A DNA stretch of 11,665 nt from an uncultured Chitinophagaceae bacterium (GCA_946885665.1 CAMPGT010000125.1:1-11665), one strand, 5' to 3'. Numbered from the stretch's first letter, positions 1 through 7,175 are shown. The notes: generated by a model from the sequence alone, not told the origin. Translations and numbers: made by a program.

Positions 1-8
1 TTGCCGCC

Positions 9-1823
9 TCACCCGCTCAACGCAACCGTCAACTCCTCAATCAACTTTCTTCCCTTATCGACATCTCCCTTTATTTTTTCCGTATCAAATGCTTTCTCTG
101 CTGTAAACACTTTCAAATGTTCGTTGAGCTGGCGCAATAACTCCTGCACTTTTTTATCCTTGCCCGCAGCTGCCTCTTCTTTTAATATCCTGATCTTCTC
201 AAAATCAACAATTCCTTCTCTCAACTTTTCAAAACGAATACAGCTATTGCCACCCGGATAAACGAGATAGCAATCGCCCGCCGCCCACGAACCGTGCCGC
301 GCATCCCTTTCAGGGTCCGCCGGCCATGCGTCGTACGCCCACCGCAAAAAGCCGTCGTAGCCGCTTGCCGCCGAATACCAACTGATCCACCTTCCCTCGA
401 TGGGTGGCGAAAACAAGAAGTTATTGGGATAAGGAGGATTGCAGCACACGTAATAGGTAGATGTGGCGCCGCGCGCCTTCCTTTTCTTTAATTCCTTTTC
501 AGTCGGCTCCTTGCCGTACAAATAAGAATAATCATTCAACAACGTATCGAGCTCTTCGTGCCAGTCGCCCGCATACGTAATACGCCATTCCGGACTATGC
601 GCCTTTATCACCTTAATCGCCGCAAGTGTCTGGTTCATCGCATTTTCATTGATGCCCAGGTAAGCAATCTTCATCCAGCCTTTCTGCTTCAGGTGCTTCA
701 TCAAATCCGTCAGAAAGATATTCCAGTTGGTTTTGAATAGCTGCGACTCAGGCACCCATTGCTCGTACATATAATTTCCTGTCTCGGCAGATTTATACCG
801 GAACCTTTCTCCCCACGGTACGGGTGTGTATAGCGTGATGGCTTTGTCTATCCCACATTCCATCGCCAGTTCCACGTACTCGTCAAAGATGGAATAATCG
901 AACGTCCATTGGTCGTTTTTGTGTTTTATCCATTCGATCATTCCTCCCTCGATCATGTAAGAATTATCCGCCCAGGGAGAATGCACGGCATAGGTGGTAA
1001 TGTATTTGCCTCCGGCATCGGCATAAAGCTTCAGATGTTTTTTCAGCAGCGCCTTGTGCTCAGCCGACCATGGCTCCACATGGTTGTACCACGCCACGGC
1101 CCAGGGATTCTGCCAAAGGTCAAGGAGGTGTTTCCACTCTGCCGGCGGCGGAAGGATTTTGTTCTGCACGCGCACTGAAATGTTCAGCGTCTGCTTTCCT
1201 TTCGTGCTCAGCACGTCTATCGTGCCTTTGTAATTTCCTGCAGCCGCATCAGCAGGAACGTTCAATGATATCCATACGGGCCTCGCCGTTTTGGCCGGAA
1301 CATCAAAGCGGTCGAACTTTTCAAACCTGTCGGGCATCAGGTAGCCATCGCTGTAAGGCGAGTTGCCGCACACAGCATCCTTTGCGCCGTAGGGATAATT
1401 TGAAATGACGTAACGCACCAGGTTCGTCTCAACATTTTCGCTGCCGATCTTTCCTCCTTTATCACTAATAAAATCGTGAACGCGCAATCTTACCTGCTCC
1501 AGCGTGTCGCTGCTCCACACGAGTACCTGCATGTTCACCCTCTCCCCTTTCCAGCCTACCAGCTGCTGCTGCCCGGCAAGTGCGATTTCAGGCACCTCTT
1601 TTCTGAAATACAATTGGTCGGCCGAGCCGAAAGCAGCGTGCAAACCCGATTGGCCTTGGTTCCATTTTTCAGGATGTACCGATACATCAAAATTATATTC
1701 TTCCAGGTGGTGCCCTCTGAGCTTTGGCAGATGCGACGCATCAAATTTTCCCGGCGACTGCTGCGCGTTTACTATGATGCCGCTAAAGGCTGCGACCGCT
1801 AACATCAACAATTTCATCTTCAT
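9..1823 (-). CDS. Secreted GH123/DUF4091-family glycoside hydrolase-like protein
   Basis: The 604-aa protein starts with a Sec signal peptide (MKMKLLMLAVAAFSGIIVNA, then QQ), so it is periplasmic or outer-membrane exported. Residues about 30-220 resemble the beta-sandwich N-terminal domain of GH123 proteins, and about 225-570 match the DUF4091/GH123 barrel: Trp-rich 'WQNPWAVAWYNHVEPWS', 'YDGFLRWAYDAW', 'GDCYLVYPGGN' and 'SCIRFEKLREGIVDFEKI'. Characterised GH123 enzymes are retaining beta-N-acetylgalactosaminidases that use an adjacent Asp-Glu pair. Here the matching strand reads YLGINENAM, giving Asn392-Glu393, so the acid Glu is kept while the Asp that positions the substrate N-acetyl group appears changed. 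The substrate is therefore uncertain, and it may not be a classical GalNAc-ase. An AGGAG at 1836-1840 lies 12 nt upstream of the ATG. It is second in a unit after the M13 peptidase gene (28-bp gap). The gene is complete, with its stop at the left edge. Family assignment is firm; activity is inferred. Confidence 0.88.
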   Translation of the reverse strand: MKMKLLMLAVAAFSGIIVNAQQSPGKFDASHLPKLRGHHLEEYNFDVSVHPEKWNQGQSGLHAAFGSADQLYFRKEVPEIALAGQQQLVGWKGERVNMQVLVWSSDTLEQVRLRVHDFISDKGGKIGSENVETNLVRYVISNYPYGAKDAVCGNSPYSDGYLMPDRFEKFDRFDVPAKTARPVWISLNVPADAAAGNYKGTIDVLSTKGKQTLNISVRVQNKILPPPAEWKHLLDLWQNPWAVAWYNHVEPWSAEHKALLKKHLKLYADAGGKYITTYAVHSPWADNSYMIEGGMIEWIKHKNDQWTFDYSIFDEYVELAMECGIDKAITLYTPVPWGERFRYKSAETGNYMYEQWVPESQLFKTNWNIFLTDLMKHLKQKGWMKIAYLGINENAMNQTLAAIKVIKAHSPEWRITYAGDWHEELDTLLNDYSYLYGKEPTEKELKKRKARGATSTYYVCCNPPYPNNFLFSPPIEGRWISWYSAASGYDGFLRWAYDAWPADPERDARHGSWAAGDCYLVYPGGNSCIRFEKLREGIVDFEKIRILKEEAAAGKDKKVQELLRQLNEHLKVFTAEKAFDTEKIKGDVDKGRKLIEELTVALSG

Positions 1824-1851
1824 CTGCTGTTTATTCTCCTGATAAAATTTC

Positions 1852-3864
1852 TTACCACACTTTTATTCGTTCATCCGCCGGTCTGAACATCTTGTCGCCT
1901 TTTTTAACATTAAATGCATCGTACCATTCGTTCAGGTTCGACAATGGAACATTTACACGGTACTGCGGTGGCGAATGAGGATCGATAATGATGCGCTGCG
2001 CCTCTGTTTCGGGTAAAATATTTGTCCGCCACACCTGTGCCCAGCTCAAAAAGAAACGCTGCTGCGGCGTAAACCCGTCGATCTTCCTGCCTTCCTTAAA
2101 TTGTTTGGTGTGGCTGAATGCTTCGTACGCAATCGCGAGGCCGCCCAGGTCGGCAAGGTTTTCACCTAATGTGAGTTGCCCATTAACGTGAATCGTGTCC
2201 TGAACGGTCAGTTCACTGTATTGCTTCACCACCTTATCAGCCAGCTTCTTGAATTTTGTTGCATCTTGTTCTGTCCACCAGTCGCGCAGGTTGCCATCGG
2301 CAGCGAACTGCCTTCCCTGGTCGTCGAAGCCATGCGTCATTTCATGACCGATGGCGCCGGCGATAGCGCCGTAGTTGATGGCATCATCCGCCTCAAAGTC
2401 GAAGAAGGGAAATTGCAGTATGCCCGCGGGAAAAACAATTTCATTATTGGTGGGATTGTAGTAGGCGTTAATTGTAGGTGGTGTCATTATCCACTCGCTC
2501 TTGTCAACCGGCTGGCCGTACCTCCGGATCATATCATTGTAGTTCCAGGCAGCCGCGCTACGGACGTTCGAAAGGAAAGCATCTTTTTTAATGACGACAG
2601 ATTTGTAATCTTTCCATTTATCCGGATAAGCGATCTTCTTCGTGAATGTATTCAACTTTTCCAGGGCCTTTTGTTGCGTTTCCGCACTCATCCAGTCGAG
2701 CCTTTTGATGCGCGAAGCAAAGGTGGCCTGCAAGTTATTGACAAGCGCCAGCATCCTCGATTTTGCGGCGGGCCTGAAATATTTCGCGACGTACAATTTT
2801 CCCAACTCATCGCCGAGCTGCCTGTCGATCAGGTTGCTGACACGCTGCCATCGCGGTGTCTGTTCTTTCTGACCCGACAATACCCGGGAAAACGCGAAGT
2901 TTTCGTCAACGAAAGGAGAACTCAGGTAGGAAGCCGTATTCCTGAGCAGGTGCCAGGTTAAGTAGCTTTTCCAGTCGTCGATGGATGCCGATGTCAGCAA
3001 TGAATCCGCCGATTTCAGGAAGACGGGATTGCTGGCGAGTATGCTGTCCACCTTCGCCGTAACACCAAATGCCTGCAGCATCGTTTGCCAGTTGATGGAC
3101 GGTGTTGAAGAAGAAAGGTCGGCGACCAGGAATTTATGGTAGATCTTTTGCGGGTCGCGCAGCTCAACACGTGTGAGGTGCGTTTTGGCAAGCGATGTTT
3201 CCATCCGCATGACCGCTTCCGCCTGTTTTTGCGCCGCGGCACTGTCTGTGCCAATAAGCATGAACATGCGCCTGATGTGCGGCACATACGCCTCCCTTAT
3301 TGCGATGGATCTTGCGTCGTTCTTGAAATAATAATCCCTGTCGGGAAGGAGGATGCCCGACTGGTCGAACTGCGGAATGTACACGTTCACATTTTTCAGG
3401 TCCTGGTCAACGCTGAAGGCAAATAATGTTGAATTGATGCCACTTCTGTGCTGCTGAACGATCTCTTCGAGCACGTCGTTTACATCGTTTACCTGGCTGA
3501 TGCGTTCCAGTTCGGGCTTGATGGGTTCGAAGCCGCGTTTTTCGATCGTGAGGCTGTCCATACCACTGGTGAAGAAGTCGCCGATCTTCTGCGATGCCGG
3601 GTCGGTTGAAGCTTTGGCGGCGGCGGTTTCGAGCAGCGTCTGCAGCCTTTTCCTAGTTTCTTCAAACAGGTTGTCGAAGCTGCCCCATCTCACCTTTGAA
3701 GGCGGCACTGGATTATTTTTGATCCAGTTACCATTGGCATAGCGGTAAAAGTTATCTCCCGGTTTTATAGAAACGTCCATATTGGCCGGATCAATGAACT
3801 TTTTTGCGGGCGGTTGCCAGGCAAAGCAAACGAATATCAGAGCGAGTAAGCCGGTTCTTTTCAT
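1852..3864 (-). CDS. M13 family (neprilysin/PepO-like) zinc metallopeptidase, secreted
   Basis: The 670-aa protein has the usual length of bacterial M13 endopeptidases, which cut peptides outside the cytoplasm. The zinc site is complete: HEMTH at 507-511 (two His ligands and the catalytic Glu508) and ENLADLGG with the third ligand Glu568, a spacing close to neprilysin. The substrate-binding NAYYNP motif and the FPAGILQ stretch precede the zinc site, and the C-terminus ends in the family-typical FRPADERIKVW. The first ~20 residues form a short signal peptide. A Cys is present at position 13, but IFVC is a poor lipobox and most Bacteroidota relatives have a clearer one, so lipidation is uncertain. 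It is the first gene of a unit with the downstream GH123-like gene, and diverges from the carbonic anhydrase gene. Only a weak AAAGG lies before the ATG. Family call is very secure; natural substrate unknown. Confidence 0.96.
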   Translation of the reverse strand: MKRTGLLALIFVCFAWQPPAKKFIDPANMDVSIKPGDNFYRYANGNWIKNNPVPPSKVRWGSFDNLFEETRKRLQTLLETAAAKASTDPASQKIGDFFTSGMDSLTIEKRGFEPIKPELERISQVNDVNDVLEEIVQQHRSGINSTLFAFSVDQDLKNVNVYIPQFDQSGILLPDRDYYFKNDARSIAIREAYVPHIRRMFMLIGTDSAAAQKQAEAVMRMETSLAKTHLTRVELRDPQKIYHKFLVADLSSSTPSINWQTMLQAFGVTAKVDSILASNPVFLKSADSLLTSASIDDWKSYLTWHLLRNTASYLSSPFVDENFAFSRVLSGQKEQTPRWQRVSNLIDRQLGDELGKLYVAKYFRPAAKSRMLALVNNLQATFASRIKRLDWMSAETQQKALEKLNTFTKKIAYPDKWKDYKSVVIKKDAFLSNVRSAAAWNYNDMIRRYGQPVDKSEWIMTPPTINAYYNPTNNEIVFPAGILQFPFFDFEADDAINYGAIAGAIGHEMTHGFDDQGRQFAADGNLRDWWTEQDATKFKKLADKVVKQYSELTVQDTIHVNGQLTLGENLADLGGLAIAYEAFSHTKQFKEGRKIDGFTPQQRFFLSWAQVWRTNILPETEAQRIIIDPHSPPQYRVNVPLSNLNEWYDAFNVKKGDKMFRPADERIKVW

Positions 3865-3880
3865 AACCTTTATTTTACCG

Positions 3881-3913
3881 GCAATGTATTGAAATATTAA
3901 TTTTTACTCCAAA
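3881..3913 (-). promoter_or_regulatory. Candidate Bacteroidota-type promoter for the M13 peptidase/GH123 unit
   Basis: On the minus strand a TTTG (3910-3913) is followed 21 nt later by TACATTGC (3881-3888), which matches TAnnTTTG except at its last two bases. Transcription would start around 3874, leaving a leader of about 10-15 nt before the ATG at 3864. It sits in the 75-bp divergent spacer with the carbonic anhydrase gene. Prediction by eye only. Confidence 0.42.
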
Positions 3914-3939
3914 AACAAGTTTCGTTCTTACTTTTAGGC

Positions 3940-4587
3940 ATGACCAGTTACCAGGAAATATTCGAAAAAAATAAATTGTGGGTAGAAAAGAAATCCAGGA
4001 CGGATAAAGATTTTTTATTGAAGCTGTCGGGCGAACAGAATCCCGACTATCTGTACATCGGGTGTAGCGACAGCCGGGTGCCCGCCAATGAAATGATGGG
4101 CGTTGAGCCCGGAGAAGTGTTCGTGCATCGCAACATCGCCAACCTCGTAAACAACGTGGACCTGAATGTTATGTCGGTGATCAACTACGCCGTGAGGATA
4201 CTTTCCGTAAAATACATCATCATCTGCGGCCATTACGGTTGCGGCGGTGTGAAGGCAGCCATGCAGGCGAAGGACCTTGGTATCCTCAACCCATGGCTCA
4301 GGAACATCAGGGACGTGTACCGCTTTCACGAACAGGAACTTGATGCCATCGGAAATGAGGAAGCGCGGTACAGGCGCCTCGTTGAACTGAATGTGCAGGA
4401 GCAGGCGCTCAACGTCATTAAAACGGCCGCTGTTCAGCAATCGTACCTCGAAAACGGTTATCCGCAGGTGGCAGGCTGGGTATTCGACCTTCAAAATGGC
4501 TTGCTGACCGACCTGCACCTCGATTTTCCGGCCATGCTGAAAAACATCCAGAAAATATACAACCTTACTGAAAAGAACCTTGTATAA
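3940..4587 (+). CDS. can: Beta-class carbonic anhydrase (Can type)
   Basis: The 215-aa enzyme interconverts CO2 and bicarbonate in the cytoplasm, supplying bicarbonate to carboxylases. All landmarks of beta-carbonic anhydrases are present: the CSDSR motif with zinc ligand Cys42 and the Asp44-Arg46 dyad, and GHYGCGG with ligands His98 and Cys101. These ligands have the same numbering as E. coli Can, and the length is close to that protein (about 220 aa). No signal peptide is present, consistent with a cytosolic, zinc-bound dimer or tetramer. The start is the ATG that precedes MTSYQEIFEKNKLWVE, the usual beginning for this clade; no strong ribosome-binding site is visible. A partial promoter match (TAATTTTT at 3898-3905) lies upstream. 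The gene stands alone, divergent from the peptidase and convergent with a small membrane ORF. Confidence 0.96.
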   Translation: MTSYQEIFEKNKLWVEKKSRTDKDFLLKLSGEQNPDYLYIGCSDSRVPANEMMGVEPGEVFVHRNIANLVNNVDLNVMSVINYAVRILSVKYIIICGHYGCGGVKAAMQAKDLGILNPWLRNIRDVYRFHEQELDAIGNEEARYRRLVELNVQEQALNVIKTAAVQQSYLENGYPQVAGWVFDLQNGLLTDLHLDFPAMLKNIQKIYNLTEKNLV

Positions 4588-4614
4588 ATTTCTTCACCCT
4601 AAGTGAAGGAAATT
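4587..4614. terminator. Candidate bidirectional hairpin between converging genes
   Basis: AATTTCTTCAC (4587-4597) pairs with GTGAAGGAAATT (4603-4614) across a CCTAA loop, with one bulged G. The hairpin begins at the last base of the carbonic anhydrase stop codon, and its loop holds the stop codon of the 39-aa minus-strand ORF. The A/T-rich stem ends would give short U-tracts in either direction, but there is no long T-run, so termination strength is doubtful. Confidence 0.35.
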
Positions 4615-4718
4615 GCGGTGATAAACAATACCAGCAGGAAAAAGAAGATGGTGAGAAATGAATTGGTCATGTATTCGGCATGTACATGACGGTGATGCTT
4701 TGACTTCGAGGTTTTCAT
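4599..4718 (-). CDS. Small histidine-rich single-pass membrane protein (39 aa), unrecognised
   Basis: This short ATG-to-TAG frame encodes a basic, histidine-rich N-terminus (MKTSKSKHHRHVHAEYM, five His within residues 8-13 and nearby) followed by one clean membrane helix at about residues 20-37 (SFLTIFFFLLVLFITAIS). The positive N-terminus before a hydrophobic segment suggests N-in topology. Composition and layout are those of a genuine small membrane protein, not of random frame, and it occupies the only part of this spacer with coding character. A possible -33 TTTG (4758-4761) and a weak -7 TACTTAAA (4729-4736) are 21 nt apart just upstream, giving a very short leader. No Shine-Dalgarno is seen. 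It converges on the carbonic anhydrase gene; a role in metal or CO2/bicarbonate physiology would be pure speculation. I do not recognise a family. Confidence 0.55.
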   Translation of the reverse strand: MKTSKSKHHRHVHAEYMTNSFLTIFFFLLVLFITAISFT

Positions 4719-4822
4719 GAGAGAAATTTTTAAGTACAGAAATTGGTAAACCTTAATCAAAGGAACAGTGGATAGTTGTGGCCTTCCCGAATGTATTGGA
4801 TAGAAGAGGAAATTGGAAGATG

Positions 4823-4853
4823 AAAGGTGACCGGTGAAGCGTTGGTCACTTTT
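4823..4853 (-). terminator. Inverted repeat downstream of the CBM9-like gene, possible terminator
   Basis: AAAGGTGACC (4823-4832) and GGTCACTTTT (4844-4853) can pair over ten positions with one G-T wobble around an 11-nt loop. It lies about 85 bp past the stop of the minus-strand CBM9-like gene. The T-tract on the minus-strand 3' side is short, so this is a weak terminator candidate. The rest of 4720-4935 shows nothing else convincing. Confidence 0.3.
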
Positions 4854-4935
4854 GTAAAGGTGAAAAGAATCGCTTACAGGTGCAATAGGTGAACTACTAT
4901 TTTACCTGCCGGTTATTACGAAGTTGATCCACCAC

Positions 4936-5703
4936 TTATTGAAAAATGAGCGTGCCGAAAAACCGGGGCAGATGGAAGTTAGGTTTCTCATTGTCAACAA
5001 ACGACCACGTCATGTAATTGGGGTTTGACGTTTTGCTGCCCGTTTTATAAAAATTTCCTTTCCATTGAACGCCGGGCGCCGGTTGTGTAACGTTGCTGTA
5101 TTTTTTGAGCAATGCCAGCGGGATCCTGTATTCTATCGTCCAGGTAACCGGCCCTTCCATTTCCGGGTCCACAACAGAAGGAAGTGAATGGGCTATCTCG
5201 ATTTGCCGGATTTCTTCATCCTTCAACTTGGTTACTTCGGTCCAGGGTTTGGTAATATAAAATAGCAATGGCGTGCCCCCTGCATTAATTTCAAGGTTGA
5301 AATAATGAAGCGGCTGCTGGCTGTCGGGCGAGAAAAAAAACTCCACACACGAGTTAGTTGAAACGGGGCCATTGATGTCGGTAACAGTACTTTTGACGTG
5401 CCTGTCCTGCACTTGGAAGATGACGTACACATTCTCATTGTCGTAAGTCATCTTCGCCTCTACGGTGGGCGCGAACGCCGGCATCCCGCCCATGTGCTTT
5501 TCCACTTTGATGACGGAAATATCCTTCCATTGGTCCTTATTCCAGTTGCCATCAATGGTTATTGGGCCGGAAAGCTTTTTTACCTGGTAAACGGCGTCAT
5601 TGTGAGTGGTGTCCATAAGATTTTGTTTGGATATTGCGGCATTCGTAACGCCCATAGTTAAAAGGCAGGCTGCGAGTAAAAGAATATTTTTGTTTGTGCT
5701 CAT
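4936..5703 (-). CDS. Secreted carbohydrate-binding family 9-like protein
   Basis: The 255-aa protein begins with a signal peptide (residues 1-22, cleavage after TNA). A LAAC sequence at 10-13 resembles a lipobox, but the hydrophobic stretch continues past it, so ordinary cleavage is preferred. The mature part is a single CBM9-like beta-sandwich: ITIDGNWNKDQW near residues 48-59, AKMTYDNENVYVIFQVQD, the SCVEFFFSPD strand, WTIEYRIPLALL and the closing HLPRFFGTLIF. This pattern is characteristic of the Bacteroidota 'carbohydrate-binding family 9-like' proteins, which are assumed to bind glycans at or outside the envelope. No catalytic domain is attached and no SusC/SusD or glycosidase gene is adjacent, so the ligand cannot be inferred. 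The leader carries a candidate promoter and two palindromes that suggest regulation. Confidence 0.88.
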   Translation of the reverse strand: MSTNKNILLLAACLLTMGVTNAAISKQNLMDTTHNDAVYQVKKLSGPITIDGNWNKDQWKDISVIKVEKHMGGMPAFAPTVEAKMTYDNENVYVIFQVQDRHVKSTVTDINGPVSTNSCVEFFFSPDSQQPLHYFNLEINAGGTPLLFYITKPWTEVTKLKDEEIRQIEIAHSLPSVVDPEMEGPVTWTIEYRIPLALLKKYSNVTQPAPGVQWKGNFYKTGSKTSNPNYMTWSFVDNEKPNFHLPRFFGTLIFQ

Positions 5704-5754
5704 GTGTGAAAAGTTTCCGGCAGCGCCGTGATTGACGCCGCAGCAATTATTTTT

Positions 5755-5785
5755 AAAAAGTAGAACAATTGATTATCAATACCAA
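5755..5785 (-). promoter_or_regulatory. Candidate promoter of the CBM9-like gene
   Basis: On the minus strand a TTGG (complement of 5782-5785) lies 19 nt from TACTTTTT (complement of 5755-5762), close to the Bacteroidota -33/-7 pattern. Transcription would start near 5748, about 45 nt before the ATG. A perfect 13-bp palindrome, ATTGATTATCAAT (5768-5780), fills the spacer between the two boxes, a position expected for a repressor site. Confidence 0.4.
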
Positions 5786-5807
5786 TTAAATAATTGCGTC
5801 GGGCATA

Positions 5808-5821
5808 CGAAAACGTTTGCG
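5808..5821. promoter_or_regulatory. LacI-family-like operator candidate
   Basis: CGAAAACGTTTGCG is a near-perfect palindrome (one mismatched pair) centred on the CpG of AAACGTTT, the core typical of LacI/GalR-family operators. It lies upstream of the candidate CBM9 promoter and just past the stop of the small gene at 5828. A LacI-type sugar-responsive regulator would suit a carbohydrate-binding target, but no regulator gene lies in the window and a 14-bp match may be chance. Confidence 0.3.
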
Positions 5822-5827
5822 TAATTT

Positions 5828-6049
5828 TTATTTGTCGGGCAGCACCTCCGCATGAAATCCATGATCATTGAGCAGTGAGATGAGTGTAGCGCTGTCGACA
5901 TGTTCCCGGTAACTAACAACACGCAGGATCCTGTCGCAATCCTGGAGATCGAAGTTTGCGCGGTAATGGCCGAACTGCTGGTGTATGCGTTCTACCAGCA
6001 TGGTGGCGTGCCCGGGATCATCGACATTGGTGATAAATACTTCAATCAT
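5828..6049 (-). CDS. Small ferredoxin-like-fold (HMA-like) protein, 73 aa
   Basis: The protein reads as an alternating beta-alpha-beta-beta-alpha-beta unit: strand MIEVFITNV, helix HATMLVERIHQQFG, strands RANFDLQD and ILRVVSY, helix SATLISLLNDHG, strand FHAEVLP. The layout and the central 'FDLQDCDRILRV' segment resemble small Bacteroidota proteins often annotated as heavy-metal-associated-domain-like. The CxxC metal-binding motif of true HMA domains is missing: there is only one Cys (in DCD), so metal transport is not supported. It may be a ligand-binding or protein-interaction module; function is unknown. It is upstream of the CBM9-like gene in the same direction, but 124 bp and a separate promoter lie between. 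A TACGTTTG box only nine bases upstream of the start codon suggests a leaderless transcript. Confidence 0.75.
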   Translation of the reverse strand: MIEVFITNVDDPGHATMLVERIHQQFGHYRANFDLQDCDRILRVVSYREHVDSATLISLLNDHGFHAEVLPDK

Positions 6050-6057
6050 AGACTGAA

Positions 6058-6065
6058 CAAACGTA
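6058..6065 (-). promoter_or_regulatory. Perfect -7 box (TACGTTTG) before the HMA-like gene
   Basis: The minus strand reads TACGTTTG, an exact match to TAnnTTTG. No TTTG lies 19-21 nt upstream; instead a 13-bp palindrome, TTACAGGGTGTAA (6083-6095), covers the -33 position. Transcription would start around 6050, practically at the ATG (6049), so the mRNA would be leaderless if this box is used. Confidence 0.35.
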
Positions 6066-6153
6066 CACTGAATCCAATTAAATTACAGGGTGTAAATACG
6101 TCAATATGAAAGGGCAAATGCGACCGTAATATTTCACTGTCGAAACATTAATT

Positions 6154-7173
6154 ATGAAGAGATATTCCAGGTGGCTGTTGCTGGTGGTAGTGGCCGCGGC
6201 ATTAACTTTTGTATGGCTGTTGTTTAGCCCCCGCCATTACGGGGTAAAACAACTGGCTGAACGCGACGGTACCCGCTACTGGGAGCTGCCCACCGGTTCA
6301 CGGATCGCCTATACTTACCTCGCTGGCACAGGCGAGCATCATCCCTACCCTTTGATCTATTTGCACGGTGGGCCGGGCGCCGGCATCACCGGCCGTGAAA
6401 TTGAAACCTACAAAAAGCTCGCGGCAAAAGGCTACGACATTTTCCTGTACGACCAGGTGGGTTGCGGACATTCGGAACGCCTCGAAAATATCAATGAGTA
6501 CACCGCTGGCCGGCACAGGCGCGACCTGGAAGAGATCGTGAAGAAGATAAATGCAGAGAAAGTGATACTCGTGGGACAATCGTGGGGTTCCATTTTGGCC
6601 GTGATGTACCTCGCAGAAAATCCTTCGAAAGTACACAGGCTCGTCATCACTGCACCGGCTCCCATACAACCCGCAAACAAAACAATGGAAGCTGTGAAGG
6701 CGCCGGACAGTTTGCACTTGCGGTCGCCATACCATTCGGAGAGGCTCGCACAAATGAAAAGTTCCGGAATCCGGACAAAAATGATGTATTACCTGGCCAA
6801 ACACGGCATTAAGCTGGCCGGCGATAAACAGGCTGATGCATTTGCCACCTACCTCACGAACGAACTGAATAAAAGCATGGTGTGTGATACGGCCAATGCG
6901 GCAGAGGCCGAAGGCACGGAAGGAATGTACGTGCAGTACATGACTTCCAGGAGCCTCGGAAAAGTAAGGGACCCACGAGATGTGATAAAAAAATTAGAAA
7001 CGCCGGTGCTGGTGATGAAGGCGCAATGCGACAATCAACCCTGGGGTTATACAGCGGAATACCTGCAGTTTTTTCCAGTGCACCAGTTTGTGCTCGTGAA
7101 GAACGCGGGTCACAATATCTTTTTGGAACAGCCGGACGAATACGTGAGGCTGATTGACGAGTTCTTACAATAA
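6154..7173 (+). CDS. Membrane-anchored alpha/beta hydrolase, proline iminopeptidase-like (S33)
   Basis: The 339-aa protein has an N-terminal signal anchor (residues about 7-24, WLLLVVVAAALTFVWLLF after MKRYSR) and then an alpha/beta-hydrolase domain. The oxyanion-hole motif HGGPGAG is at 71-77, the nucleophile elbow GQSWGS places Ser143, Asp293 in CDNQPWG is the likely acid, and His320 in AGHN completes the triad. The DQVGCGHSER stretch after the HGGPG block is typical of prolyl aminopeptidases and related family S33 hydrolases, which release N-terminal proline or cleave other small substrates. The helical cap lies roughly at 165-270. The membrane anchor suggests periplasmic action, unlike cytoplasmic Pip enzymes. 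The substrate cannot be read from sequence. The gene diverges from the HMA-like gene and ends two bases from the converging permease stop codon. Confidence 0.9.
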   Translation: MKRYSRWLLLVVVAAALTFVWLLFSPRHYGVKQLAERDGTRYWELPTGSRIAYTYLAGTGEHHPYPLIYLHGGPGAGITGREIETYKKLAAKGYDIFLYDQVGCGHSERLENINEYTAGRHRRDLEEIVKKINAEKVILVGQSWGSILAVMYLAENPSKVHRLVITAPAPIQPANKTMEAVKAPDSLHLRSPYHSERLAQMKSSGIRTKMMYYLAKHGIKLAGDKQADAFATYLTNELNKSMVCDTANAAEAEGTEGMYVQYMTSRSLGKVRDPRDVIKKLETPVLVMKAQCDNQPWGYTAEYLQFFPVHQFVLVKNAGHNIFLEQPDEYVRLIDEFLQ

Positions 7174-7175
7174 AC

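Noticed and set aside
2176..2961. 261-codon open frame on the plus strand inside the M13 peptidase gene.
   Set aside because: It lies wholly antisense to a gene with a complete, conserved zinc site, and its translation shows no domain or sensible composition.
4015..4518. 167-codon minus-strand frame opposite the carbonic anhydrase gene.
   Set aside because: The plus-strand product has every zinc ligand of the family; the opposite frame is His/Val-rich as expected from reading that strand backwards.
6109..6132. Short ATG...TAA frame (seven codons) just upstream of the hydrolase gene, considered as a leader peptide.
   Set aside because: No ribosome-binding site, no run of regulatory codons and no attenuator-like hairpin follows it.
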